NCBI GenBank assembly: GCA_034440615.1
Contig: JAOTOM010005110.1
Location: 124,001 to 188,000 of the forward strand
Length of the DNA stretch: 64,000 nucleotides
Direction: 5' to 3'
From: Ashinkailepas kermadecensis
Taxonomy: Eukaryota > Arthropoda > Thecostraca > Neolepadidae
The position numbers and the translations under genes are program-made. This document shows positions 32,461 to 43,809 of the stretch, piece by piece. The notes under the pieces were generated by a model. That model was given only the letters and a program-made list of their open reading frames with translations, did no database searches and was not told the origin of the DNA. Numbering within the stretch: the first letter of the stretch is position 1; every line of letters starts with the position of its first letter.

Positions 32461-35400
32461 GCGGGCTCTGGTATTGTATGAGCGGATAGTACTGAATACT
32501 CCATGGGTGGTCTCTACTTTCTTACGAGGAGCCATTTAAAGTAATCTGGTATCATGGCTAGGTCTAGGGGATATGCTACATGGGATTCCCTCTGTGATTC
32601 ACTTGAAGCTGATCAATGAGGACAATACAATTAAACAATGCAATTGACCAGTGAGATGAAGGGGTAGAACAGATTGTTTCTCCTATAATACTGGTCTATG
32701 AGTCTAGTGGATTGTAAGTGTTTACCGACAAACTATTTTTCGGAATAGGGCACAGAGTCAAAATGTGCAAATATAATTTGTACATTGTACACATAATGTC
32801 CAAAGATCAGAATATCCAATAGCCAGAAACACTGTGGTTTCGCACAATGTCCAAGGCGCAGAATGTTATATGCGACAGAACGTCCAAAACCTATATGGAG
32901 TTCCATGTTCATTTTGCAGCTGCTTTGCACCTGGACATCATGACGTTCGGACATTCTGTCGTAGCCCAGTGTTTTTCGTTGCTGCACTGACGGTGCACCG
33001 CGACAAAACGTCCAAGTGTCTTAATGTCCAAGAGTCAGAATGCTAAAAATTGTTTGCTTTCTCACATAAGCCATCACAGGAGGGTATGATTTGTCGACAG
33101 AGACGGTTGTAGCATTGTTAGATATGAAATTTTTCAGCAATAAGAGCACAGCCATGTGCACCTACGAAAGGACATGTGCTATTTCTGCCTCTTGATGGTC
33201 TCAGAATTTCACATTTTGTATTACACTTGTTGTCTATTGCACATATTCCTGGAAAAGTAACAAAATTAAAATTAAAATTAACACGTGGGTAAGCTTGCAA
33301 GCATAATGAAAACCCCAGTATTTCAGTGTCTGTAATTATCGTACTGCACGCGTTTCCCTTCACGTTGAACATCTCTACCTGGTCCTCCATTATTTGTCAA
33401 GTGTTCATACGTCCATGTCTAAACACAGTGGAGCAGCCAACATTATCTTTCGGTGCGGCGCTGGAAAGGTGCCTTGTCACCTGGTATACCCCTTTCCTTC
33501 CGCCGGGGAGCGGTCTACCTAGGTGCCTATAGCGGTGCATTTAGTGGCGGCATAGATGGCGCTGAACGCGTCGCTGCGCCCCAATGGTGCCGCCACGACG
33601 AAGCCACCACCATTCTCGGCAGACAGCAGTGGGTGACCAATCTCCGGTCTGCAGCATGGAAGCTCTTTGCTTAAGCAGTACAGTCAAATATGAGACACGT
33701 GGACGATATTCATCAGTGCAGCCTGAATGGCATTGGTTTGCATGATCAGCCGAGTCTGACGCATCCATGCCAAATTTTAATGCAGTTCGGCGAAGTGTTT
33801 AAATATTTGTTGAATGTGCCAATTGTTAATGTGCGAACTGTTGAAACTGCTATCACTGCTATCGAAATTGGACGAAATAAGTGCAGATCACCATGGACGA
33901 CCTAGACAGCGCAGTTACGGGCCATCAGTCAACACATACACCTACCAGTCTACAGTCGCATCAGTCTACAGTCTATACATTCTCTGCTGCGACTCTATAA
34001 TGCCCGAATCTATAATGCCTGAACCTGTTGGTATTTCATAACCTGGGTCTTGCCCTTGCTGGTCCAGTGCCGCTGATGACCCTATTTATTCGTGGGAATA
34101 TATTCATCCGCGGTTTTTCTCGTCAGTACCCAAAATGGTCCTGCCAAGACGGCCCAATATCCTCGCGTGAATGGTCAGTCGCGTTCAATGCACCGATGAG
34201 AATGAAAACTGCGCGGACTAGGGAGAGATGCTTCCTTGTTTCTTAACCGACCAAGATCGTGGTTCGCAGACACTAACATCATCCATTTGGCAAAGCCGCG
34301 ACGTCTGTTTAAAGGACAGGTCTGGCGAAGTCGGGCATGAGTGCGTTGCGAGGCCTCCCGAGTGTGTTATCATGTCGGCGTCCGGGTGTTGACCAATGCT
34401 GCTCGCCAGACATGCACGGCTGTAGACTGGTTTTCCACCCAACTGCAGACGCGCCCACATCCTGTAAAATGCCCACACGCCAGACAAGTACAGCTTCCCA
34501 TTCGTCCAGAGAAAACACCAGGTGATTCGTCGAAATCATATTCGGAAATACTTCTGACATCGACTGAAACCTACCAGACGCGAGGATCGGGAGAAGAATT
34601 GTGGAGCATAGCAGTCACATATCTTCCAATAGTGGGGTCAACAAACTGGAAACTGGAAACAACTGGGACTTGATGTGATTACTATTGTTACTAAGATTAG
34701 CATTACTATTACCGTTGATATTACTTTATTATAAAATATATATCGCAATATGCATATCACCATGCATTATTAGCAGTAGGAAGTGCGGGTATGCATCTTT
34801 CTTACATTATTTGTGTTATATCCAATGCTATTGGCATTAGCTAAGTCACTACAAATGCTAGTAATACCGGGCAAAAATAATTCATACCTGTATGATAACT
34901 CTATAAATATATATCTGATTACCTGCTTTACTGTAATTTCATTGGTTAACTTCTGGCGTGCCAATATCTTGCAATGGTGCATATGGACACTTGTCACTCT
35001 TTCCAGCTGGCATTATTTCATCTCCTCTTTGCAAGGCCCGGCATGCCGATCTATTTCTAGGCTTCAAGCTATACACATAACGCTTCTGAACAAAACCATC
35101 CAAATTTTGTCCGTGCAGCGTTAGCTTCGTGATTGTTACACAGCATGATAAGTGTGGCTCTGGCGCGGGAAGGATAAAGCAGCATATGCCGTCCAAAGTT
35201 TTTCATAACATGTACACGGCTGCGTAAAAGAAGAGATAGTCAGTTGGCGAGGTGCCAACTGTACCCACATGCGGTGTCCCTGAACCCTTTGGCGGTTTAC
35301 CGCAACATCTTTGCCTCTCGTTCGGACTCGTGCCAGCGGTAGTTATCGTGACGGGTGTAAATGCAAGTGGAATGCCGGCGTGGCGCAACCACCCCTGTCT

Positions 35401-37190
35401 CTCGTGCAGGACAGAGTCCTTAAACATGTCATTCCTCCAACGTTGTACCCTGCAATGACGTCATCACGTCGTGTGCCATGTGCCAGCATTTCCCCATGCA
35501 GCAGCATTTCTTGGTTGTTGCTGTGGGTTTGGCTGGACATTGATAGGGCAGCCTCGTGCAATTCACAATAAATATCCTCCCCAATCTATCGTTGTCGCAT
35601 CATTCACCCTCCGTTGCCATCAAGATGAACGGATCCCACTGCAGTGCACAGTGCACGTCTGCGAGCCACTGTTGCCGGGGCCGGGAATGAGGCGACCACG
35701 AGCACAGGACTCACGAGCGCCTGCTGCTGTGCAGGCTCCGCTGCTCGCCTCACAAACATCGATGCTAAGTGGATGCACACAACGGCCATCGATGTGCACC
35801 CTGGAGATGTGATTATAGGTGATGGAAGACGCGAGCATTTCACCGGCGCATGTAAATTTCGGGCCGTCCTTGCGCCCGCGATGTCTAAAGCCGACGTGCG
35901 CTTCGCCGTGGAGGAGGAGAGCGTGCCGGGAGACGGGATTATCACGGTGTTCGCCGAGTGCCTCACGCTGGGCGGGCCAAGCACAGTGTGCACCGGACAA
36001 TTACCGGACATTTGATCGAGGCAAGACAGAGCGGCTGCAGGCCGTGTCTGGCGCAGTGGGGGACGGCCGGGCTGAGAGAGATCCGTGCGGGTTAGCTGCG
36101 GTGTCGCTGGATAGTCGGCTGGTGTAGCGGGCTCGCCGAAACAGCCACGTATGGCGTACACGAATGCCGGCTGTCAGCTGGGTTGCCAGTGACCGGTGTC
36201 GCCCATCAGCTGGGCTTCGTGTCGGATCAGAGTGGGCTGGTGTCTAGGAGTGAGTTAGTATGCCACCAAGGTGAGTGGGTGGATTCCACACAGGCCATGG
36301 GAAACTCACCTCGTCATGTCAGCGACTGTTATTGCAATAATTGAGCCATTGCTTGACCATTTCTAGCACTATTCTACGAGCCTCGGATAGTGGGGAAATG
36401 TGAGCGTTATGGAGCTGCATATACGCTCGGCGGCCGGAAGGTACTCAAAACGTGTTTTGCTAAAACTTCGACAGTTTTTTGCGCATGCATTAGTCCACAC
36501 GCATATCCCGATGCCAGCTCCAGACCGGCTTCTCACCACTAAAGGAAATATATAGATAGCGTTCGATAATTAGCCTAAGGTCATGCTACCCTAACGGAAG
36601 TATGATGAGTCTAAATCGGCTCAACGATGGGAAAAACGTGACCCATAAAAGTGCTAACAGGGCGTATACAATGGCCTTTTTGCATTTAGATGACGATTGA
36701 GGACTTCATTAGCATATTGTCTCCTTACGCGTAAACAATTTGAGTACCTGCACTATTTGTGACCCGTATGGTATGTACATTCATGCCTCCCTGGTAACAT
36801 TGTTCACGTATCTGAGGGAGCACGTGGCAAGCAAAAGCTTAATATTTTTTTGGCCGCAGATATTGCTGGGAGTTTTGTGATTCGGCTACGTGTTTTCTAC
36901 TTCGGTCATCTTCGGTGACCGAAAGACAAGGCAACTGGCCAAGAAATTGGCCAGTTGCCATTGGTATGATGTGCAAGACGCTAAAGGTGCTATTCCCTTG
37001 AATTGTGGTCCTATACAATAACGGGTAATCACAACCCAGCTGCTACTTGTATTTTTTCTGAAGTCTTGAAGTCACACATAGGATACTGTAAAAATAGATC
37101 AACAAGTCAGCAAATGACTACATTAGATAGCTGCCATTTCGCAAGTATTCCCACCAAGAAAAGGATGCTTGCTATCACCATTGCGAGCAC
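32461..37190. other. No supported gene (about 4.7 kb)
   Basis: Only short frames are present. Between 35,470 and 36,160 frames are open on both strands with GC-rich codons. One plus-strand stretch, CHQDERIPLQCTVHVCE near 35,620-35,670, loosely recalls the C-terminal half of a ZP domain, but no flanking exon supports it. At 32,740-33,060 the motif GTCCAA recurs with AGAATG, suggesting a decayed repeat. Confidence 0.45.
36930..36959. repeat. Perfect hairpin, 13-bp arms, 4-nt loop
   Basis: GGCAACTGGCCAA, loop GAAA, then TTGGCCAGTTGCC. No U-run follows, so it does not look like a terminator. Function unknown. Confidence 0.9.
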
Positions 37191-37193
37191 ATT

Positions 37194-37295
37194 ACCAATC
37201 ATGATTCGATTCGAGCACAGTATCAATCATGATTCGATTCGAGCACAGTGCCAATCATGATTCGATTCGAGGACAGAACCAATAACGATTCGAAG
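37194..37295. repeat. 28-bp tandem repeat, 3-4 copies
   Basis: ATCATGATTCGATTCGAG with CACAGTRYCA is repeated three times. A fourth, degenerate copy follows (AATAACGATTCGAAG). Confidence 0.85.
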
Positions 37296-37460
37296 CTGGT
37301 GCCATGCCGTTTGGCCGACACGAGCACAACAAATGGTGTTCAATGTCGCGAGCACAGCAGACGACCGAGTCGGGCGGCGAAGCCAGCCAACTTCACACTG
37401 CAACGTGGCAATAACTGCCAGTGCTGTGTCATCCAGGCTGAAGCAGTCGACACGAGTCGG

Positions 37461-37759
37461 CATGACACAGCACGGAGGGACGTGACCGGCGCGCATCCAA
37501 CAAGACACAGCACGGAGGGGGACGTGACCGGCGCGCATCCAACAAGACACAGCACGGAGGGACGTGACCGGCGCGCATCCAACAAGACACAGCACGGAGG
37601 GGGACGTGACCGGCGCGCATCCAACAAGACACAGCACGGAGGGGGACGTGACCGGCGCGCATCCAACAAGACACAGCACGGAGGGGGACGTGACCGGCGC
37701 GCATCCAACAAGACACAGCACGGAGGGACGTGACCGGCGCGCATCCAACAAGACACAGC
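37461..37759. repeat. 40/42-bp tandem repeat, 7 copies
   Basis: The unit contains ACGTGACCGGCGCGCATCCA and ACAAGACACAGCACGGAGGG. Copies differ by a GG insertion (G3 versus G5), giving 40- and 42-bp versions. It is CpG-rich. Frames across it on both strands are repeat artefacts. Confidence 0.93.
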
Positions 37760-37814
37760 GCCACACGAGCACACCGGCGTCTGCCTGTGCCGGCGCATAG
37801 CACCGGTGCGGTGT

Positions 37815-38178
37815 ACCGCCTCGACAGCTCAGCTTGTTGGAGCGCCGGCCTGCATTGGTCTCTGATGGGGAGAGGCGATCTGACTGCGGAGCACCACCGC
37901 TGTGCAACTCGTTGCCACCCGAGCTGGTGCGGCCTCCCGTGCCGATCTTCGGTCGCCACCTGCGGCGGCACCTGCCCGACGCGCCGCACGAGCCGGACTG
38001 ATTTGCTGCTCGTCCTGCTGTATTTTATTCTGACATGCGTGACCACCGGTTTGGGCGTTCTGTGATTTTGACCTTTTCTGCCCTGCTGTTTTATCATATT
38101 AACCCGAGGTTGTGAAAGCCACAAGTTCATTGTGGATTACCGCAATACAAGTCTGTATCTGTATCTATCTGTATCTCC
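37815..38178 (+). mobile_element. SINE-like element with tRNA-like head and (TCTGTA)n tail
   Basis: CGACAGCTCAGCTTGTTGGA followed by GCGCCGGCCTGC resembles a tRNA D-arm/A box. About 320 bp later the sequence ends in CAATACAAGTCTGTATCTG and further TGTATC units, a tail typical of retroposed SINEs. The head is nearly repeated at 63,978-64,000. Confidence 0.5.
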
Positions 38179-38199
38179 CGTGTCCTGGCAAGGTGGGGT

Positions 38200-38335
38200 T
38201 TAAGTCGTTCCACGCGCTGGCATAACCCCCGGTTGGGAGGGTCAGCTGGTGCGGCTGGCCTGATACGACCGGGGACGCGGCACCGGGGCTTTAGCGGTGT
38301 ATTGAATTGGGCCGCAACTAAACACGCAAACGACG
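38200..38335 (+). mobile_element. SINE-body fragment related to 18,580-18,700
   Basis: GGTTGGGAGGGTCAGCTGGT ... GGCCTGATACGACCGGGGAC ... GGGGCTTTAGCGGTG parallels the body of the element at 18,518-18,735 (GGCTGGGAGGGTCAGCTAGC ... GGCCCGATGAGGCCGGGAAC). Confidence 0.5.
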
Positions 38336-38697
38336 TCTTGGTTGAGGGATTACGGCAGTTGAGGGATTAAAAACTAGAAACATGCATGAATAAATAAGTA
38401 GAAAAACTGAAGAATGCCTCCTTCAGGCATCCCCAGCACACCCACCACTACTTCCTTTCACACTACTTCACACCCACCAGCACTTTTTAGAATGTCTTTT
38501 TGCAAAAACTTTCTTTCATATTATGACAAATTGACTTCCAATAAAAACGATCCAAAATCGATTGTTCCAAGTGTAGGCACATTTGTGAAAAATAACGAGT
38601 GAAAAATTTCCCGAATACTCGGTTTATATGTGATCATGGGCCGTATCCGAAATGCTGTATACTATAAAAGTATATACTATAAAAGATTGCTTACAAG

Positions 38698-38850
38698 TTT
38701 CCCCATACCCAGCCGGGAAAACGTACCAACCAGCGCGTAGCCACCTTTGTGCCACATGACCACTAGCTGCACATAACACATGACTGCTCCACACTTCGTC
38801 GCTCGTTGGCTGGTTCGCCACCCTCGCCACCAGCAAACCTGCTCCTGTAT
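38698..38850 (-). mobile_element. Dispersed repeat family D, copy 1
   Basis: Its reverse complement contains AACCAGCCAACGAGC, GTGGAGCAGTCATGTGTTAT, GTGCAGCTAGTGG and GGTACGTTTTCCCGG. These blocks are shared in the same order with copies at 40,736-40,870, 43,342-43,443 and (partly) 50,873-50,950. There is no coding content. Confidence 0.75.
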
Positions 38851-39592
38851 TGGGGACACCGGGGCTATATGATACTTGATACAGCAGCATTTTCTCCAAA
38901 AGCATGAAGCCTGTTACCATGGCTACCACACATTCTGCTATGGATGCCCTCTTCTTGCGGCAAGAACAAGCTCAAGTCCTTTCGACCCGCGGCTGCGGAA
39001 TGGTAACGATGTGGCACACTTTTGGGTCGGAAGGAAAATCTCAATGTCTGTGTTTCCCACTTAATTTCTAATTATAAGCCCACTTGCTATTTTTTTTAAG
39101 TGTCTGTTATTACTACCATGTTATCTCAGCTTTGCAACGGTGAAATGCTTTTATCGTTTGCCACTACACTGTACTCGCAATGTTGCATACAATGTTGCAG
39201 CCTGCATCAGAAAGCCTGCGAGGTAAATTGATACAGCCTGTATCAACTTAATCAGCCTTTATCACCATCAGACTATTTCAACGTTTTGTGGACTGGTAAT
39301 GTAATAAAATACCCACAGCATTGCTTATTTGTATTAATATGTTTGCTAAAACTGTTTGAAGATCACCTTATTCAATATTTCTACGGGAATTTATCACCTG
39401 ACGGAATAGACTCAACGAAGGAAAAGGTGCGGCTACGGAATGAACGCTTCCGCATTCCATAAATGGCATAAACCATGAGCTACGGTCAGCCAGGGCTGAA
39501 AACAGTATTATTTATACCGTAAAGGTGAAACCTTTCAGATGGCGTAAAGTAATGTCACCTATAGATGATATATTTTATCTAACTTACATTTT

Positions 39593-39646
39593 ATCAACTT
39601 ACCCCATCGTCAGTAACAAATTACCCCCATAGTGGGGTAAGTTGAT
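39593..39646. repeat. Inverted repeat, ~14-bp arms
   Basis: ATCAACTTACCCCA and TGGGGTAAGTTGAT are separated by about 26 nt. The motif ATCAACTTA recurs nearby, at about 39,243. Confidence 0.85.
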
Positions 39647-39831
39647 GAACCGGTAATTGCGCGATGTTTGGCTCTCTGGTAGAAATCCCAGAGGATGACA
39701 CGAAAAAAAATTAGGGATGATACTAGAAGGTTTAGGCTTCACATAGGTGTAGCTATCTCCTCGCTACACTTCCAAAGTGATAAGATATTTTGAGGTTCGC
39801 CAAAATTGTATCAACTAGACCCGGTATCCCC

Positions 39832-40147
39832 TACATGGATACCCACATTAGAGGATTGAATGGGTGGAGGCATGGAGGTCATGAACATTAACGTCTGTAT
39901 AAGTCAAGCATAAATTCAGAAAGAATGCCGCTGTGCTCCCAGGGTGTAGTTTTGCATGCTTTTGGGAGGGCACTTGCGCCCCTCACCCCCACCACCGACC
40001 TACCGAAATATCCAGCCATTGCGCCGCTTTAATAATTTTCAGAAACCTACACCTATGACAGTACTAATAATGCACGGATTAGAACGGGCTTTTGCTTTGG
40101 CCGACATAATTGATCCCCTAAACCAAACAGAATATGTTTGGTTATTA

Positions 40148-40188
<41 letters not shown>

Positions 40189-40265
40189 TACACACACGCA
40201 CATACACACACACACACACACATATATATATAAGTATACATTTATGTACATATATATATATATAT

Positions 40266-40357
<92 letters not shown>

Positions 40358-40724
40358 GTATATAGCAAAAAGCAAACATATTCTGTTTGGTTTAGGGGTC
40401 CAATTATGTCGGCCAAAGCAAAAGGGTCCATCCAACTCCGGGTATTATTAGCAATGTCATAGGTGTAGGTTTCTGAAAATGATTAGAAGGGCACCATGGC
40501 TGGAGATTCTTGGCATGGCAAAGGCCAGGCACCATGCCAGAGGGTAGGTCGGGGGGGGGGGTGCGCAAATGCCAGCCCTCCCAAAAGCATGCAAAGCTAC
40601 AACCCTGAGAGCACTGCGGTATTTTTTCCAAAGTTATGCGTGACTAATGCAGACGTCAGTGTGGGGAAAGTTCATGACCTCCATTCTTCCACCCCTTCAA
40701 TCCTCTAATGTGGGTATCCATGTA
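39832..40724. repeat. Long imperfect inverted repeat (~320 and ~355-bp arms) around a CA/TA microsatellite
   Basis: The left arm (39,832-40,149) starts TACATGGATACCCACATTAG and ends CCAAACAGAATATGTTTG. The right arm (40,366-40,724) is its reverse complement, ending CTAATGTGGGTATCCATGTA. The arms share blocks such as GCATGCTTTTGGGAGGGC, TTTCAGAAACCTACACCTAT and TTTTGCTTTGGCCGACATAA. The right arm has about 45 extra bases near 40,490-40,540. No transposase ORF is present. It looks like a foldback element or an inverted duplication. Confidence 0.9.
40150..40353. repeat. Compound (CA)n-(TA)n microsatellite
   Basis: CA/CG-interrupted run to about 40,220, then TA run to about 40,353. It forms the centre of the long inverted repeat. 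Confidence 0.95.
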
Positions 40725-40735
40725 TACAGAGGAGG

Positions 40736-40870
40736 ATCGCCGGTGGCGAGCACGGGGAACCAGCCAACGAGCTGCCAAGTGTGGAGCAGTCATGTGTTAT
40801 GTGCAGCTAGTGGCTGTGCGGCACAAAGTTGGCTACGCTTGCCTCCTCGGTACGTTTTCCCGGTGTCTGC
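40736..40870 (+). mobile_element. Dispersed repeat family D, copy 2
   Basis: AACCAGCCAACGAGCTGCCA, GTGGAGCAGTCATGTGTTAT, GTGCAGCTAGTGGCTGTGCG and CGGTACGTTTTCCCGG. It lies directly beside the right end of the long inverted repeat. It is the best plus-strand reference copy of the family. Confidence 0.78.
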
Positions 40871-41739
40871 CGAATGAATGTGAGTGGGTCGCTCGCTGCT
40901 GCTGAGTGGTGGGTGAAGATTTTCACCACGCAAAGCCGAAACCGAAAGACGTTGGATTTAGACTGGACTCAAAACTACCCTTTCTTAACATATATCTCAA
41001 TCAGACATATCTTAGCTACCGGCCGGCCAAATCACGTCCGTTGGTCCCCATTCCTGGAAGAAAATAAATAAAGCACGTCAAAATCTGAATCCATAAGTAT
41101 GCAGCTCAAAAACTTGGTAACGTATAAGTTAAAAAAAGGGTAGTTTTGAGTTCAGCTTGACACGGGGAGTCGTTTGAAATGAGACATGGCCGCATTCTGA
41201 TATATCTGCATGTTGGTGAATGTTCCCACCCCTGTATTGGGTGAGAATATGAATGCACTCGGCTAATTTGCTCACCAAGGACGTGGATGCCACACCGCTC
41301 ATATGCCACAAATCAGGCAAATCAGGCAATATGTAAAGGGCCTTGGGCAAATCTGAATCTCGTAATGGATGACATAGTTATTAAATATATAGTGCAATAT
41401 TTTACAGATTATTGAATACTGAATGGACGAAACTTTGTGGTCGTCTTTATTTTGCAATTTTTTTGCTGCTTCCTTATATTGATGATGATAAGAAATGGGC
41501 GAATCCAAACTAAGAATAAGAAAGACAAACATGTTTTAAGAAATGCTTCGTGTGCATCATGCTGTTGCTATCAATGCCCTCCAATACAAAAAGAAAATGT
41601 TTATAAGAGGTATATTTTCAATCCATGTTCTGGAAGTAATGGAGGCTTTCGAAGGTGATATGAAGTGCCCATTTGATCTTAATTAAGCAGAAAAAACAAT
41701 GGTGCTGTGTGCAATGGTGCAATGGTGCAAAACTGGTGT

Positions 41740-42195
41740 GTAGTACAAAATTTAGTTTATTTTGACCGGGCCTCGATTGGACTTATTAAATCTACTGAAG
41801 TTGAGTTGGCTTAGGGTGCGTGAGGGGGCCTAACATTCAGTGATTTGCATGATAAAATCTCAAAATTTGTGTTTGATCTAGCATATTTTTGGTTGATAAG
41901 AGGAGAGGGGTGGTCACTCACCACCTTGGATGAACTGACTATTGGACCTTAATTAAAAATATAGCAATGGTGCTGGTTTTGATGCAAAAAATGTAGCACA
42001 AAACTAGTCTTTTAACCGAACGTTCATTTTCATCGGGCGCCGATTGGATTTGTTAAATTTACTGAAACAGAGATGGCTTACCGCGCGTGAAGCGCGTGGA
42101 AAAGTTAGGGATTTGCATGGTAAAATATCAAACTTCGCTTTTGATCTAGTAGTGTATTTTTGGTGGCTAAAAGGGGAAGGGCCGGCCATTCGCCG
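41740..42195. repeat. Direct duplication, ~260-bp spacing, two diverged copies
   Basis: Copy 1 (about 41,755-41,925) has CGATTGGACTTATTAAATC, GTGATTTGCATGATAAAATC and TTTGATCTAGCATATTTTTG. Copy 2 (about 42,025-42,195) has CGATTGGATTTGTTAAATTT, GGATTTGCATGGTAAAATAT and TTTGATCTAGTAGTGTATTT, in the same order. Confidence 0.75.
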
Positions 42196-42199
42196 TCTT

Positions 42200-42212
42200 A
42201 ATATATATATAT

Positions 42213-42287
<75 letters not shown>
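42200..42287. repeat. (TA)n-(CA)n-(TA)n microsatellite
   Basis: A short TA run, nine CA units, then about 28 TA units. Confidence 0.95.
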
Positions 42288-42291
<4 letters not shown>

Positions 42292-42308
42292 TACATAATT
42301 ACACGATA

Positions 42309-42812
42309 CATGCTGACAGCATGGTATACGTCGTCACCATGACGCAGCATCGAGCTCCCATGTCCCGGCGGAGGACAGAGGCGAGTCTGGATGCCAGGTA
42401 CCTGCCACACAGCTAGGGATCTAATATCCGCTCTCCAATGGCGCTGGACACAACGGCAGCCACTGGCATTGTCTGCCACTCCCCTACCCCTCATCCGGGG
42501 GCATAGGACTTATACAGGAGGAATGGGCTCCGGGGGCATGCCCTCCCTCCCATGGCCCATCCGGCGGGGAAAAGGACCTCTTCAGGAAGGCTAGAGTGCA
42601 CCCATTCCCTCGAGCTCATCATTCCCTTGGGTCTTTTCTCATGGGTTCTTGTCGAAAGACATGCCTTGTTCGCACAGCTTTGGAAAACTGCATCCTCTTC
42701 CCCTCTTCGAAGAATGTTTTTCCCCTCGCAGATTGAGGCCCGGTCATGTTATGGCGGGGAGCGGGGGCCATGCCTGGCGAGGAGCGGGTCGATTATTCGG
42801 TCACGATAGTCG
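42309..42812 (+). mobile_element. Dispersed repeat family E, copy 1
   Basis: It shares ordered blocks with the inverted copy at 45,522-45,965: ACCATGACGCAGCA, CGGAGGACAGAGGCGAG, GCCACTGGCATTGTCTGCCA, TTTTCTCATGGGTTC and CGATTATTCGGTCACGATAG. In the first part both copies read similarly as protein (VTMTQ-R-P-SRRRTEA-L-AR-LPHS), but this copy has a stop. The source is unknown. Confidence 0.7.
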
Positions 42813-43341
42813 ATTGTGAAGGGTGTGCAATGTGCAGCATACCTCATCAGCAGCGCGATTAATCATGGCCAGGGACCATGACCGATGAATGCTGCCTTCC
42901 CCTGGCATTGTGCAGAGACATCCTGTGGATTATGTACATATTATTGTGAATGTGAGTCGAAGGACAAATGTGATTATGCTCACTTTCAGTTCACCTAAAA
43001 TCGAGCTTTTTGTCGTGTGTATATGTGTATGAAAAAGCATCGCCATGCAGACACCTTCCTCCATTCCGACTCCTTGATCTTCATTCACGTGGGCGACCAC
43101 CACCGCTGCTGTGAAATGTCAAGAATTGTAACTGACAATGCAGTGTTCACGTATCCATGGTATACGTAACTTTTTGTGCCTTTTTCACAATTGCTGAGCA
43201 ATAAGATATACGACGTTCTGTACAAATGCATATAAATAGATAGATAGTTAACTAAAACGCTAATGAATAAGCAAATTAATAACTACAGAAAGAAAACACA
43301 CCAGTCCTCCTCCCACACGCATCCACAATTGGCACCTACCA

Positions 43342-43443
43342 TCGGCCGGGGAAAACGTACCAGCGTAGCCACCATTGTGCTGCATGGCAACCAGCTACAC
43401 ATAACACATGACGGTTCCGCGCTTGGTAGTTCGTGGGTACTAC
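43342..43443 (-). mobile_element. Dispersed repeat family D, copy 3
   Basis: Its reverse complement shares CGTCATGTGTTATGTGTAGC, GGTGGCTACGCTGGTACGTT and TTCCCCGG with copies 1 and 2, but is shorter and lacks AACCAGCCAACGAGC. TACCAAGCGCGG immediately recurs at 43,441-43,452. Confidence 0.7.
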
Positions 43444-43452
43444 CAAGCGCGG

Positions 43453-43470
43453 TAGTATATATATAAATAA

Positions 43471-43520
<50 letters not shown>
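43453..43520. repeat. (TA)n microsatellite
   Basis: TATATATA run with one AAATAAG interruption near the left end, next to family D copy 3. Confidence 0.93.
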
Positions 43521-43525
<5 letters not shown>

Positions 43526-43809
43526 AATAATATATATTTATATATACACATACATATTTGCATCTCTCTCTATATATACAAAAATATATGCATGCACATG
43601 CATAGCATATGTGTGCGTGTGTGCGTGTAAATTTGAAAGTCTGTGCCTGTTGATGCATGGTTGCGATATACGAATTGGGAGACCCAGTCGTCAATGTGCC
43701 GTGCACTGAGTTGTGGAGAGCTGACCACCAACGCAGCAAAGAGGAATGGCGAAAAGGCCGCAGTATATGTAGGGATACGTACATTTATGTGCGCATGTAT
43801 ATACATTCA

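Noticed and set aside
36930..36959. Transcription terminator-like hairpin
   Set aside because: No T-run follows and intrinsic terminators of this type are not used by eukaryotic pol II. Listed only as an inverted repeat.
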